56,566 nucleotides of DNA from Bacteroidota bacterium (GTDB lineage: Bacteria; Bacteroidota; Ignavibacteria; UBA10030; BY39). The notes beneath the pieces are model-generated. The model was not told the DNA's origin. It saw only the letters and a program-made list of their open reading frames with translations, and did no database searches. Shown piece by piece: positions 1 through 8,212 of the stretch (its first letter is position 1; each line of letters starts with the position of its first letter). Made by a program: the position numbers and the translations under genes. Where the stretch lies: contig JASEGV010000010.1 in the NCBI GenBank assembly GCA_030017895.1, positions 1-56,566 on the forward strand. The letters are read 5' to 3'.

Positions 1-33
1 GCATATTCATATTATTTTCTGTTGATTCATTCA

Positions 34-87
34 TTTTCTTAAATATACAAAAAAAGTATTCAATAAGTCAATTTTTGGAACCGCCCT
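34..87. repeat. Left copy of a contig-terminal inverted repeat
   Basis: This 54 bp stretch reappears in reverse complement at 56512-56566. The only difference is one base in an A-run (7 A here, 8 A there). It lies in the non-coding region upstream of the first gene. The 33 bases before it are not repeated at the other end. It may be a dispersed genomic repeat on which the assembly broke, or a fold-back artefact. Confidence 0.85.
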
Positions 88-161
88 TAATAAATTTAAA
101 GAATCAATAAAGCCGATCTTATGACTTAGGTTTATGCGTAATGTGCTTAAGGAGAAATAAA

Positions 162-713
162 ATGAAGAATCAAACTATAATGTTCTTACTTATTCTGATC
201 GTTGTTTTGAGCTGCAAAAATATGACGACTGAACCAACGGAAGTAAACTTGTTAATCAACTCAACATTTGAACTAAATGGTGATTCATCTCTATATGGTT
301 GGATAGTTTCATACCCTTCGGTTGTACAATTCTCGAATGATGTGCCGAGTTATGGTTCCGGTCGCTCTATCATTTTTCAAAGCTGGGGGAAATCGCCTCC
401 GTTAAGTAACTCGATCTTCGCAATGATCCCCGCGCCTGCGGGCACTCATATTTACCGACTTTCCATTTTCGGGAAAAAAAGTGGTGTAGTTGGTGGTTGG
501 GTGTATATTGGCCGCAACCTTAGGTCTGCTGCAACCGCCGAACACTATAGTTCAATATCAGTTGTAGACTCTGTGTGGACTTTCTATTCAAAGATTGACA
601 CACTGACCACTGATGTTAGGGATACCTTGTTCGTCGTAATAACCGGTGGCTCTTCTTGTACCGAATGGGGGTCAACACATTTTAATACTTGTAAGTTTGA
701 AAAATTAAATTAA
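162..713 (+). CDS. Predicted lipoprotein of unknown function
   Basis: A protein of about 183 residues with no recognised family. The start at 162 is chosen because an AAGGAG ribosome site (149-154) sits 7 bases upstream; an ATG at 141 has no such site. The N-terminus is a lipoprotein signal: a hydrophobic run ending in VVLSC, with the lipidated cysteine at residue 18. The rest is rich in beta-type sequence (repeated Trp/Tyr, Ser, Gly), which fits a carbohydrate-binding-like or jelly-roll fold, but this is inference. Its stop codon overlaps the start of the sensor kinase gene (TAATG), so the two are probably co-translated. It may be an outer- or inner-membrane accessory of that kinase. Confidence 0.75.
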   Translation: MKNQTIMFLLILIVVLSCKNMTTEPTEVNLLINSTFELNGDSSLYGWIVSYPSVVQFSNDVPSYGSGRSIIFQSWGKSPPLSNSIFAMIPAPAGTHIYRLSIFGKKSGVVGGWVYIGRNLRSAATAEHYSSISVVDSVWTFYSKIDTLTTDVRDTLFVVITGGSSCTEWGSTHFNTCKFEKLN

Positions 714-2116
714 TGCTAAACAAATCTTATTACAAAACACGAATTATTTTTACGTTCGGCGTCGTTACAATTATTCTTGTAGTTGCAATATCTATTACGA
801 GTTATAATTTTATACGCAACCTTTACCTTGACGAAATATCTTCACACGTAAAAACATCTACTCAAATTATCTCTAATCAGATTGATGAATCGTATTTAGA
901 TATTTTAAGTATCGGCCCACCGACCAAACTAACGCAAGCGTATTTCCAAAATATTTTCAAAAATAATACCGTCAACAAAACTCCATCTGAAATATTTATC
1001 TTCAATAAAAATTTTATGGTTCTTGTCCACTCGGATTTTTCGTTTGTTGAAAATAGAAGCAATCCAAATCTTATCATTTACAAAAAAGATATTGAAGCAC
1101 TTACGGTCAAACAGTCTTTTACATCGATTCCTTTTAAGGGAGACGACGGCAACTGGTATTTGTGGGGATTTTACCGCTTCGATAGAAATTATTTTCTTGC
1201 CGTGAAAGAAAGCGCTGACAAGCTCCAGAAGGTGGAAGATTTTGCAACGCTCTTTTTATACTTTGGATTAATCGCTACAGTTATTACAATTATCGTTAGC
1301 TGGTTAATAGCTAAGTCGATAACAAAGCCGGTTGATAGGCTTATTAAGTTTAGCAACGAAATCGGGAAAGGGAATTTTAACGTCCGTCCTCCGGAAAACA
1401 TGAAGGGCGAAATAGCATTACTTTCGACCGCAATGGAAAAGATGAAAAACAACCTCTTCGAAAATCAGAAAGAGCGGGAAAATATGCTGGCACAAATAGC
1501 ACACGAAATTCGCAACCCACTCGGTGGTATTGAATTATTCGCGAATTTAGTCAAAGAGGATTTAAAAAATGAAAATAAGAATACTGAAAATTTAGATAAA
1601 ATCCTGAAAGAAATAAACGGGCTGAAAACTTTAATCACAGCTTATCTGAATTACAGCAAACCCAAGATCGCAACCCAAGAATTAATCAACCTGCCCGATT
1701 TGATGAATGATATCAATAATGTATTCAAACCGGATTTAGATAAAAAGAAAGTCCGAATAAATTATGACTTACAATCAACGAATGTGTGGTTCGACCCGGA
1801 ACATTTACGCCAAATTTTAATTAACGTTGTTTCAAATAGTCTTCATTCCGTATCGGAGGATGGCTTAATAACAATTACTTCAAACGCGAATCATACAAAT
1901 TGGTGGATATCGGTTTTTGATAATGGACAAGGAATTTCCGAAGAGAATATCGGTTTAATTTTTGAACCATTCTTTACGACGAAGAAAGATGGTACCGGAC
2001 TTGGACTTTCTATCTGTAAAAAACTCGCAAAAGAAAATAATGCGACAATTGAAGCTGTAAACAACAAGGGCAGAGGCTGTACATTTACAATATTTGGAGT
2101 TGATAATAAAAAATAA
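713..2116 (+). CDS. Membrane sensor histidine kinase with HAMP domain
   Basis: A 467-residue two-component sensor. Residues ~12-30 form a first transmembrane helix. Residues ~35-180 are an extracytoplasmic sensor region, and a second helix lies at ~180-200. A HAMP linker follows (KSITKPVDRLIKFSNEIGKG), then HisKA with the phosphoacceptor His264 (AHEIRNPLGG). The ATPase domain has the N-box (NVVSNSLHSV), G1 (DNGQGIS) and G2 (GTGLGLSI). The gene overlaps the upstream lipoprotein by one base. Its likely partner is the NtrC-type regulator starting at 2645. The two would normally be adjacent, but a transposase relic and REP-like palindromes now separate them. The ligand is unknown. Confidence 0.93.
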   Translation: MLNKSYYKTRIIFTFGVVTIILVVAISITSYNFIRNLYLDEISSHVKTSTQIISNQIDESYLDILSIGPPTKLTQAYFQNIFKNNTVNKTPSEIFIFNKNFMVLVHSDFSFVENRSNPNLIIYKKDIEALTVKQSFTSIPFKGDDGNWYLWGFYRFDRNYFLAVKESADKLQKVEDFATLFLYFGLIATVITIIVSWLIAKSITKPVDRLIKFSNEIGKGNFNVRPPENMKGEIALLSTAMEKMKNNLFENQKERENMLAQIAHEIRNPLGGIELFANLVKEDLKNENKNTENLDKILKEINGLKTLITAYLNYSKPKIATQELINLPDLMNDINNVFKPDLDKKKVRINYDLQSTNVWFDPEHLRQILINVVSNSLHSVSEDGLITITSNANHTNWWISVFDNGQGISEENIGLIFEPFFTTKKDGTGLGLSICKKLAKENNATIEAVNNKGRGCTFTIFGVDNKK

Positions 2117-2126
2117 GATAGAATAA

Positions 2127-2450
2127 AAAAATAATAATTGGAAAAACGATCTGTATCAATATATAGGTGGAATAATAAGAAATAATAACCACAAGATGTT
2201 AATTATTAATGGAATGCCAGATCACCTTCATATATTGATCGGTTTGAAACCACATCAGGCACTCTCCGATCTTTTACAAGATATAAAAGGGTCTTCTTCA
2301 AAGTGGATCAATGAAAAAAGATTTGTCAAAGGAAAATTTAGTTGGCAGTCGGGTTATGGTGCATTTTCTTACTCGCATTCTCAATTAACGAGTGTTATTA
2401 GATATATTCAGGATCAAGAAAAATATCTGTTTAGATGGATTGATGAATAA
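2127..2450 (+). pseudogene. Decayed IS200/RAYT-type Y1 transposase
   Basis: The open frame encodes the core of a Y1 (HUH) transposase. It has the metal-binding HxH in PDHLHI, the AFSYSHSQL block, and the catalytic-tyrosine helix YIQDQE. Two defects are visible against the usual ~150-residue family. The first ~25 residues are missing, because the frame is closed by TAA at 2124-2126 and the first ATG is only at 2196. A block of roughly 22 residues between the QE of the tyrosine helix and the C-terminal KYLF is also deleted. The enzyme is therefore probably inactive. REP-like palindromes lie immediately downstream, as is usual for REP-associated tyrosine transposases. Confidence 0.75.
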
Positions 2451-2457
2451 CTATACC

Positions 2458-2471
2458 GTCCCTAAAGGGAC
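2458..2471. repeat. REP-like palindrome 1
   Basis: GTCCCTAAAGGGAC: 5 bp arms with a 4-base loop. First of four related palindromes sharing a TCCC/GGGA core, just downstream of the transposase relic. Confidence 0.6.
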
Positions 2472-2506
2472 TTGTATTAATTTGTTATTTGTGATTTTAT
2501 AAATCT

Positions 2507-2525
2507 TTAATCCCTACGGGATTAA
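2507..2525. repeat. REP-like palindrome 2
   Basis: An 8 bp perfect stem TTAATCCC / GGGATTAA around TAC. Shares the TCCC/GGGA core with its neighbours. Confidence 0.6.
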
Positions 2526-2560
2526 TAATAAAATATATTTGAATTAAGATAAACATTCAG

Positions 2561-2576
2561 TGTCCCGATAGGGACA
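2561..2576. repeat. REP-like palindrome 3
   Basis: TGTCCC GATA GGGACA, a 6 bp stem. Same core as the three neighbouring palindromes. Confidence 0.6.
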
Positions 2577-2611
2577 AAATATTTATAGAAATAAATTTAA
2601 TATCAATGTGA

Positions 2612-2625
2612 GTCCCTTTGGGGAC
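2612..2625. repeat. REP-like palindrome 4
   Basis: GTCCC TTTG GGGAC, a 5 bp stem. It lies 19 bases before the start of the NtrC-type regulator gene, so it is transcribed with it or sits in its promoter. Confidence 0.55.
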
Positions 2626-2644
2626 GATAGAAAATCATAAGATA

Positions 2645-4012
2645 ATGAAGAACGAAGAAATTATAGTTATCGAAGATAATGAAACAATGCGGCTTGGCAT
2701 CGTAGAAAGCTTACGTCGCGAAGGTTATAAAGTCCAGGCATATGCAAATGGTCCTCAAGCGTTAAAAGATTTTCAATTCAAACCAATATCGCTTGCTATC
2801 ATAGATTTGAAGATGGAACCGATGAACGGCATTCAAATACTCGAAAAAATTAAAGAACAGAACCCCGCCACCGAGGTGTTGATGATTTCAGCTTATGGAA
2901 CTGTTGAAGATGCAGTGAAAGCGATACAATTGGGCGCCGCCGATTTTCTTACCAAGCCATTCTCGCCCGATGAATTGCGGATGCGTGTTAAGAAAATTGT
3001 AGAGAAAATACAAAGCGAAAGAAGAATTCAAGAGTTGATCGAGCAAAATCGTTTGCTTAGTGACGAGGCATTTTCGAGTTATGCAGAGATGATTGGGAAT
3101 TCGTTACAGATTAAAAAAGTTTTTACACTTGTTGAACAGGTTGCCAACACAGAAAGCACTGTTTTGATACAAGGTGAAAGCGGAACCGGAAAAGAATTAA
3201 TCGCAAGGGCAATACATCGAAAAAGCAAGCGTGCTGAGAATGCTTTTATAAAAGTAAACTGTGGGGCGTTGAACGAAAATCTTCTCGAGAGCGAATTGTT
3301 TGGACACGAGAAAGGAGCATTCACCGGCGCGATACGACTGAAAAAAGGAAGATTCGAATTAGCTAACAAAGGAACCTTGTTCTTAGATGAAGTGGGCGAT
3401 ATTTCCCAAGCGATGCAAGTGAAGTTGTTACGGGTTTTACAAGAAGGCGAATTTGAACGAGTGGGGGGCGAATCGACTTTAAAAACCGATGTTAGAATTA
3501 TCGCTGCAACAAACCGCGACTTACAAAAATTGATACGCGAAGAAAAGTTTAGAGAAGACTTATATTATAGGTTGAGTATTATTCCAATTAACATTCCGCC
3601 GCTTCGAGAAAGGAGAGAAGATATTCCGCTTCTTGTAGATTATTTTTTAAAAAAACAGGCAGGAATAAATTGTCAAAAGGAAAAACAGATTGAGATTGAT
3701 GGTTTGAAATTGTTAGTCGATTATCTTTGGCCCGGCAATATTCGTGAGTTGGAAAATTTAATAGAAAGATTGACCGTTATTACGATCGGTGATAAAATTG
3801 AATCCAATTTAATTTCGAGCCACCTGAACCAAGGTTTGAACGTAAATACCAGCTATAATAATCTACCACTTGAAAGAGCTGTGGAGTCTCTTGAAAAGAA
3901 TTTAATCGTGCAGGCGTTGAAAAAAGCTAACGGAGTAAAAAACAAAGCAGCTAAATATTTAGGAATACCTACGAGTGTTCTTTATTATAAGATGGAAAAA
4001 TATGATTTATAA
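2645..4012 (+). CDS. NtrC-family sigma-54-dependent response regulator
   Basis: A 455-residue transcription activator. The receiver domain (residues ~5-115) has phosphoacceptor Asp54 (AIIDLKM) and the conserved Lys in LTKPF. The AAA+ sigma-54 domain has Walker A GESGTGKE at 177-184, the GAFTGA loop that contacts sigma-54 at 224-229, Walker B LFLDEV, and the R-finger region. The C-terminus is a Fis-type helix-turn-helix (KNKAAKYLGIPTSVLYYKM). The ATG at 2645 is preferred to a TTG at 2618, because the latter lies inside a REP-like palindrome. It is probably controlled by the kinase at 713-2116, and it overlaps the next gene. Its targets are not shown by the sequence; one sigma-54 promoter is present at 45993. 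Confidence 0.93.
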   Translation: MKNEEIIVIEDNETMRLGIVESLRREGYKVQAYANGPQALKDFQFKPISLAIIDLKMEPMNGIQILEKIKEQNPATEVLMISAYGTVEDAVKAIQLGAADFLTKPFSPDELRMRVKKIVEKIQSERRIQELIEQNRLLSDEAFSSYAEMIGNSLQIKKVFTLVEQVANTESTVLIQGESGTGKELIARAIHRKSKRAENAFIKVNCGALNENLLESELFGHEKGAFTGAIRLKKGRFELANKGTLFLDEVGDISQAMQVKLLRVLQEGEFERVGGESTLKTDVRIIAATNRDLQKLIREEKFREDLYYRLSIIPINIPPLRERREDIPLLVDYFLKKQAGINCQKEKQIEIDGLKLLVDYLWPGNIRELENLIERLTVITIGDKIESNLISSHLNQGLNVNTSYNNLPLERAVESLEKNLIVQALKKANGVKNKAAKYLGIPTSVLYYKMEKYDL

Positions 4013-5006
4013 AAAAATAAAATATCTAAAAGCTGTAACAAGATTCGGTGGTCTTTTATTATTTATATCCATTATTGCTCTACAGAATATTGATGCCCAA
4101 AACCTCAACGATGTTGAAAAAGGATTTGAATCGTTAAAAAGTAATTTAGTAAAAGAAAATTTTATTTTGGATTCCCTAAATCAAAGCTTAGAAGAAAGGG
4201 CAGAATTAATAAATGAAGAAAAAGGTAAGTCGAAACCGGATCAGGATAAAATTTATAAATTAATGGCTGGGTCGGTTACAATCTCTAACTCGATCGAATT
4301 GCAGCAGAAAATTATATCTCAGTTAGAAAAGACTCTTGAAGAAACAAGCCAAAAGTTAGATTATAATTATACAGTACTTATCGACTCTCTCAAAGCATTA
4401 AAACAAACAACTCTGAAGATGTCCGACGTAAGAGATATTGATAGACAAATACTATCTAATATTGAAAAGCGACTCCTGATTACACCAAGAATTAACCAAC
4501 TCTCGTTTATTCCGGAAAAAATACTTGCGATCAACCTAACCAAAACTAAGGATACTGTTCAAAGGAATATTTACGCTGAATATCTAACAAGCGCACTAAA
4601 CGAAGTCAACACCCTGCTAAGCCAAGTGAACGAAACGAGCAGCGAAATAACACAAATAATAGCACTACACACAAAGGCAAATAAATTTTTAGATGAGGTA
4701 GAATTCGAGAACCGGATTAAACCTGTCGGAACATCTTCAACAATGTCTGCTTCGACCGAAGCAAGCATTAGGTTTTCCGACGAGAAAGGTTCAGAGTTTA
4801 GCTCACAGTTGCAGTCTTATGTTTCTTTAAACGACCAGTTAAATTTTCGTCAGTCGCCTTATATTCACACAACAGGTGAAAAGTCTTTAAAATTCAGTAA
4901 CGACCGGGTAAGTTTAAAAGACTATCTGGAATTACTAAAAGAACTAAAAAAGGGGTTGAGTGATTACCGTTCAATTCTTTCTGAAAAACTAAACGCTCGC
5001 CGATGA
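4002..5006 (+). CDS. Exported coiled-coil protein of unknown function
   Basis: About 335 residues. The ATG at 4002 gives a clean signal peptide (basic start, hydrophobic core, AxA-like site near IDAQ). The gene overlaps the regulator's end by 11 bases. The mature part is mostly heptad-like helix (LEKTLEETSQKL, NEVNTLLSQVNETSSEI), so a periplasmic coiled coil is likely. There is no known catalytic motif. The last codons overlap the following barrel gene (ATGA). The close packing suggests it works with the barrel, for example as a spacer or adaptor between the membranes, but that is inference from position only. Confidence 0.7.
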   Translation: MIYKKIKYLKAVTRFGGLLLFISIIALQNIDAQNLNDVEKGFESLKSNLVKENFILDSLNQSLEERAELINEEKGKSKPDQDKIYKLMAGSVTISNSIELQQKIISQLEKTLEETSQKLDYNYTVLIDSLKALKQTTLKMSDVRDIDRQILSNIEKRLLITPRINQLSFIPEKILAINLTKTKDTVQRNIYAEYLTSALNEVNTLLSQVNETSSEITQIIALHTKANKFLDEVEFENRIKPVGTSSTMSASTEASIRFSDEKGSEFSSQLQSYVSLNDQLNFRQSPYIHTTGEKSLKFSNDRVSLKDYLELLKELKKGLSDYRSILSEKLNARR

Positions 5007-6034
5007 AATATTTTTATCCCACTCTCTGTTACTCTTTCTTTTTAATTCTAATCTATTCTAATGCCTCATTTTGTCAGGTTACTTGGAAAACGAGTTTAGA
5101 GACTGGGTATTATAATTCTTCCGGCGACGGATTAACCGGGCAAGAAGATATTCAAATAAAATTAGAAGGTCAGCTTAGATATGATTACGAACGGAAAAAG
5201 CAAAACGCCTCCGCTTATTTAAGAGTGAGACCAGAAATGTTTGGGCTTAAAGACCAATTGAGGTCGATGCGTTTAAAAGCTTTTGGCTCGTATAGTTATG
5301 ACTTTGACAATTTTGTGGGCGGAATAAATATTACGTCTCAAAGGCATCTTTTCTCAGGAAAATATTTAGAAATAAACTATGAATCATTTTTATTGTTAGG
5401 CGATGCTTCGTTCGAATTATTTAATAATACGCCGGCAAATGCAAGCATCGGTTATGCATATCATAGTTTGAGCGCCGAAGAACAAAGTCTCGATTTAATT
5501 TTCTTTGATACAAAACTAAATCAGGCCATCAATTCTTACTTAACAATTGGTTATGGTGGCTACGGCGAAAAATTTCTTGTAGGCAGTCTTACTCGAACCA
5601 ATTATATTTTACAAAAAAACAAGAATTCGGGTTGGAGATTAGGTCCCAAAGTTAATCTGAGTTATATGAGAGATTTCATTTTTAATTTTGAATACCGGTT
5701 TTTACTGCACGGTTCCCAGTTGACAGCATTTCCTTCATTCGAACACTGGCTGCGTGTTGTAACAGGAAAAATCTTTGGTGAGCGATGGTCGGTATTTTTA
5801 CTCACCGACTATTATCTAAGAAAATTCAAAACAAAAGATATTACTTTGACCGAAAACATCTTGCAGTACACTCCAATGAATTTGGAAAATAGAGTTTACG
5901 TTAAACTTGGTTATGAAATAAACCAGTCGACGGAAATATTTTTCAAATCCGGTTACTTCAACGAGAGCCTTTATAAGAATAACTTGTCGATTAAAGGATG
6001 GAATGGGATGATTGGTGTGGAAGTTGGAGGGTAA
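5003..6034 (+). CDS. Predicted outer-membrane beta-barrel protein
   Basis: A 343-residue exported protein with a signal peptide (cleavage near SFCQ). It has many alternating hydrophobic/polar strands rich in Tyr, Phe and Gly, and ends in a strand-like sequence (GWNGMIGVEVGG). This pattern is typical of an outer-membrane barrel. No specific family is recognised. It is translationally coupled to the coiled-coil gene by a 4-base overlap. It is the last gene of the lipoprotein, kinase, regulator, coiled-coil and barrel cluster. It could be the effector or the stimulus-linked partner of that signalling system. Confidence 0.7.
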   Translation: MKYFYPTLCYSFFLILIYSNASFCQVTWKTSLETGYYNSSGDGLTGQEDIQIKLEGQLRYDYERKKQNASAYLRVRPEMFGLKDQLRSMRLKAFGSYSYDFDNFVGGINITSQRHLFSGKYLEINYESFLLLGDASFELFNNTPANASIGYAYHSLSAEEQSLDLIFFDTKLNQAINSYLTIGYGGYGEKFLVGSLTRTNYILQKNKNSGWRLGPKVNLSYMRDFIFNFEYRFLLHGSQLTAFPSFEHWLRVVTGKIFGERWSVFLLTDYYLRKFKTKDITLTENILQYTPMNLENRVYVKLGYEINQSTEIFFKSGYFNESLYKNNLSIKGWNGMIGVEVGG

Positions 6035-6062
6035 AACAGAAATGGGAAGTAGGTGAATGTAA

Positions 6063-6081
6063 GTCGATTTGTTAAATCGAC
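6063..6081. repeat. Palindrome in intergenic region
   Basis: GTCGATTT GTT AAATCGAC, a perfect 8 bp stem just downstream of the barrel gene. There is no T-run after it, so it looks more like a REP-type element than a terminator. Confidence 0.5.
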
Positions 6082-6111
6082 AAACCGTGGTTTAAAATAT
6101 TGAATAATGAA

Positions 6112-6127
6112 TCCGTCAACTGACGGA
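6112..6127. repeat. Palindrome in intergenic region
   Basis: TCCGTCA AC TGACGGA, a perfect 7 bp stem 30 bases after the previous palindrome. No T-run. It may form a REP-type pair with it. Confidence 0.5.
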
Positions 6128-6181
6128 CGAATGATGAACTCTGAATTATGAAGTGGAAGCCCTAATATCTATAAATAATTT

Positions 6182-6210
6182 TTGCCATTCCCGCCTCACT
6201 TCATTATATT
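6182..6210 (+). promoter_or_regulatory. Duplicated helicase promoter, now upstream of the restriction-modification genes
   Basis: TTGCCA-N17-TATATT. The same two hexamers with the same spacing occur at 8184-8212 in front of the helicase, within a copied segment whose other bases have diverged. Both boxes are intact. This copy is therefore the best candidate promoter for the restriction-modification genes. Assignment is by sequence only. Confidence 0.5.
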
Positions 6211-6416
6211 TTAGGTGTAAAAAAATACACGCTTAAAAAATCTGTATTTGGCAATAACCTGCAGCTTGTTAGTAAGAATTTCAGAATCGATTATCAACGC
6301 GAACTTAACATTTCGCAGTATGAAGCCGTTACTTCTGTTAACGGTCCGCACCTTGTTATTGCCGGCGCTGGAACAGGCAAAACACGCATTATTGTATATC
6401 GTGTAACATATCTTGT
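6182..6416 (+). repeat. Partial duplication of the helicase promoter and 5' end (left copy)
   Basis: It aligns without gaps to 8184-8418 (constant offset 2002). I count about 29 mismatches over 233 bases, roughly 88% identity. A 65-base block (6277-6341) is identical to 8279-8343. The two copies flank the restriction-modification gene pair as direct repeats. Confidence 0.9.
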
Positions 6417-6480
6417 AAATATAGATTTATTTTGTTATTCTATAAGTGAAGTGAATTTTAATTTAATCCAGCAACCTTAA
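6217..6480 (+). pseudogene. 5' fragment of a UvrD-like helicase gene
   Basis: This matches the first ~67 codons of the helicase gene at 8219. It includes the Walker A motif GAGTGKT and then runs into unrelated sequence up to TAA at 6478-6480. The start codon position is GTA instead of GTG. No stop interrupts the shared part. Of about 22 changed codons, about 16 are silent. The fragment therefore seems to have diverged while still part of a working gene, for example in a related strain, rather than by free decay. It is unlikely to be translated into anything useful. It accounts for most of the 465-base gap between the barrel and endonuclease genes. Confidence 0.8.
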
Positions 6481-6499
6481 ATTTAAATACGAAAATAAT

Positions 6500-7276
6500 A
6501 TGGGCACAAAGCAGGACGTTCTAACAGAAATTTTCAAAGTGTGTAAACAAAGAAACGATTATGTTTTTGATAATGATTTAGTGAAAAAATATTGCAAAAA
6601 ACATCACTTTGGTAATCCTTTTGATGTTACAAAACTTGATGATACTTCAAAATTTCCTGATATGTTAATTGATGAGGATTATTTTATAATTCATCTTGGG
6701 GGAGGTAAGCATAAATTTATAAAAGGCATAAAGAGTGGTTTTCACAAATTTGAAAATATAGAAGACAATTTTATTTTTGATTGGAAATATAGAAAAAGCC
6801 TACTGAATGAATTCGATTCAAGTGAATCGAATATTCTATCGATTGGAAGCAATCAAAGAATAATCCATGACTTTTTATACGATGATATTGTCGCGGGTCC
6901 AAAAGTTTATAATGCGAGACGAACCAAAATCAGTTTTAAATATAATTTTGGTAAAGAAGAAATCATCGCAACCAATTTACAAATGGAAATTGACTTAACT
7001 TTGGAATTAAATGGTATCATTACGATTTGTGAGGGCAAAAATGGTTTTCCTGAAAACTTTGCGATTTATCAACTATTTCACCCTTTTAAATATTTTAATG
7101 AGTTTAGAAAGCAAGAAAAACTTGATGTAAAATTAATTACTTGTTGTTATGTTTTAAGAAAAAAGGAAGATGGTAAATCTTATATTAGGTTATACAATTA
7201 TACATTCGAAGATGAAACCAATATGAAATCGCTAAAATTATTAAAAAATGCTCAGTATAATCTAATCAAGAGATAG
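6500..7276 (+). CDS. Probable type II restriction endonuclease (PD-(D/E)XK fold)
   Basis: A 258-residue protein just upstream of a DNA methyltransferase, 8 bases apart. A PD-(D/E)XK-like catalytic core is visible: Asp165 (EIDLTLEL) followed by a strand and Glu178-Gly-Lys180 (ICEGKNG). The N-terminal part (residues ~1-60) resembles a small helical DNA-binding region. The cleavage specificity cannot be read from the sequence. The codons are strongly A/T-rich compared with the helicase that follows, which fits acquisition by transfer. Pairing with the next gene makes a restriction enzyme much more likely than another nuclease. The exact family name is not certain. Confidence 0.78.
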   Translation: MGTKQDVLTEIFKVCKQRNDYVFDNDLVKKYCKKHHFGNPFDVTKLDDTSKFPDMLIDEDYFIIHLGGGKHKFIKGIKSGFHKFENIEDNFIFDWKYRKSLLNEFDSSESNILSIGSNQRIIHDFLYDDIVAGPKVYNARRTKISFKYNFGKEEIIATNLQMEIDLTLELNGIITICEGKNGFPENFAIYQLFHPFKYFNEFRKQEKLDVKLITCCYVLRKKEDGKSYIRLYNYTFEDETNMKSLKLLKNAQYNLIKR

Positions 7277-7284
7277 ATATTTTT

Positions 7285-8157
7285 ATGAATAACAATTCTA
7301 ATATAAAACCGTTTTTAGATAATGTATACTTAAAGGACATTGTTAGCTTATTGAAGGAATTGCCTGATAAAAGTATTGACATGGTTCATGGCGATCCAGA
7401 CTACAATGTAGGTATTAAATATGGGGATAAATCCTATACCAAAGGTTTTGATGAATATATAGAATGGTACATTTCGTTGGCAAAGGAATCGCTGAGGGTT
7501 TTAAAAGACGACGGCAATATGTTCTTAATAAATTATCCAAAACAAAATGCATATTTGAGAGTCAAATATCTAGATAAGGCTTGTTATGAGGTTCTAGATT
7601 ATGCGTGGACTTACAACACAAATGTCGGGCATAGCCCCAAGAGATTTACTACCGCCCATCGAAGTATTTTGCATTGTAGAAAAACAAAAAACAATAAATT
7701 CTTTAAAGATAACGTTGCTGTTCCGTATCTCAATCCGACAGATAAACGCATATTAGGTAATATTGCCAATGGTTCGAAGGGAAGGATGCCTTATGACTGG
7801 TTTTACTTTGATTTGGTTAAAAATGTAAGCAAAGAAAAAACTTTTCATGCTTGCCAAATTCCACAAAAATTATCTGAGATGCTTATAAAGTCATGTACGA
7901 TGCCAAATGATGCTGTATTAATTTTATTTGGTGGTAGCGGTTCTGAAATTGAAATATGTAAATTTTTAAATCGAAAATTTATCTCAGCAGAAATTGATAA
8001 GAAATATTATAATATGATTATCGATCGTTTGAACAAAGGCCGAATTGAAGAAAAATACCGCCTTCAGATAAGGAATAATGAGACGAAAGAAACAAAAGGA
8101 CAACTTATACTTTTAGAAAAATCAATTTATAATGTAAAAAGGAAAATAAAGCATTGA
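7285..8157 (+). CDS. DNA methyltransferase, beta-type (N4-cytosine or N6-adenine)
   Basis: A 290-residue amino-methyltransferase. The catalytic motif IV is DPDY (37-40), close to the N-terminus. The AdoMet-binding motif I, FGGSGSE (215-221), is near the C-terminus. This IV-before-I order marks the beta class. DPDY is a variant of the usual (D/S/N)PPY. The enzyme should protect the host at the site cut by the endonuclease encoded immediately upstream. Start ATG at 7285 follows a short AT-rich gap without a strong ribosome site. The pair sits between two copies of the helicase 5' region. Confidence 0.9.
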   Translation: MNNNSNIKPFLDNVYLKDIVSLLKELPDKSIDMVHGDPDYNVGIKYGDKSYTKGFDEYIEWYISLAKESLRVLKDDGNMFLINYPKQNAYLRVKYLDKACYEVLDYAWTYNTNVGHSPKRFTTAHRSILHCRKTKNNKFFKDNVAVPYLNPTDKRILGNIANGSKGRMPYDWFYFDLVKNVSKEKTFHACQIPQKLSEMLIKSCTMPNDAVLILFGGSGSEIEICKFLNRKFISAEIDKKYYNMIIDRLNKGRIEEKYRLQIRNNETKETKGQLILLEKSIYNVKRKIKH

Positions 8158-8183
8158 TTTTTTTTCTCTTTATTTTGATCATT

Positions 8184-8212
8184 TTGCCATTCCCGTCTCA
8201 CTTCCTTATATT
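8184..8212 (+). promoter_or_regulatory. Candidate helicase promoter
   Basis: TTGCCA-N17-TATATT. The -10 box ends only 6 bases before the GTG start at 8219, so a transcript would be nearly leaderless. The same promoter is duplicated at 6182-6210. Sequence-based assignment only. Confidence 0.5.

Noticed and set aside
2458-2625. Four similar palindromes that could be mistaken for a CRISPR array
   Set aside because: The units are short, not identical and unevenly spaced, and no cas gene is present. REP-like elements beside a transposase relic explain them better.
6420-6480. The tail of the helicase fragment as part of a real small gene
   Set aside because: The start codon position is GTA, and the tail after the shared part has no family similarity.
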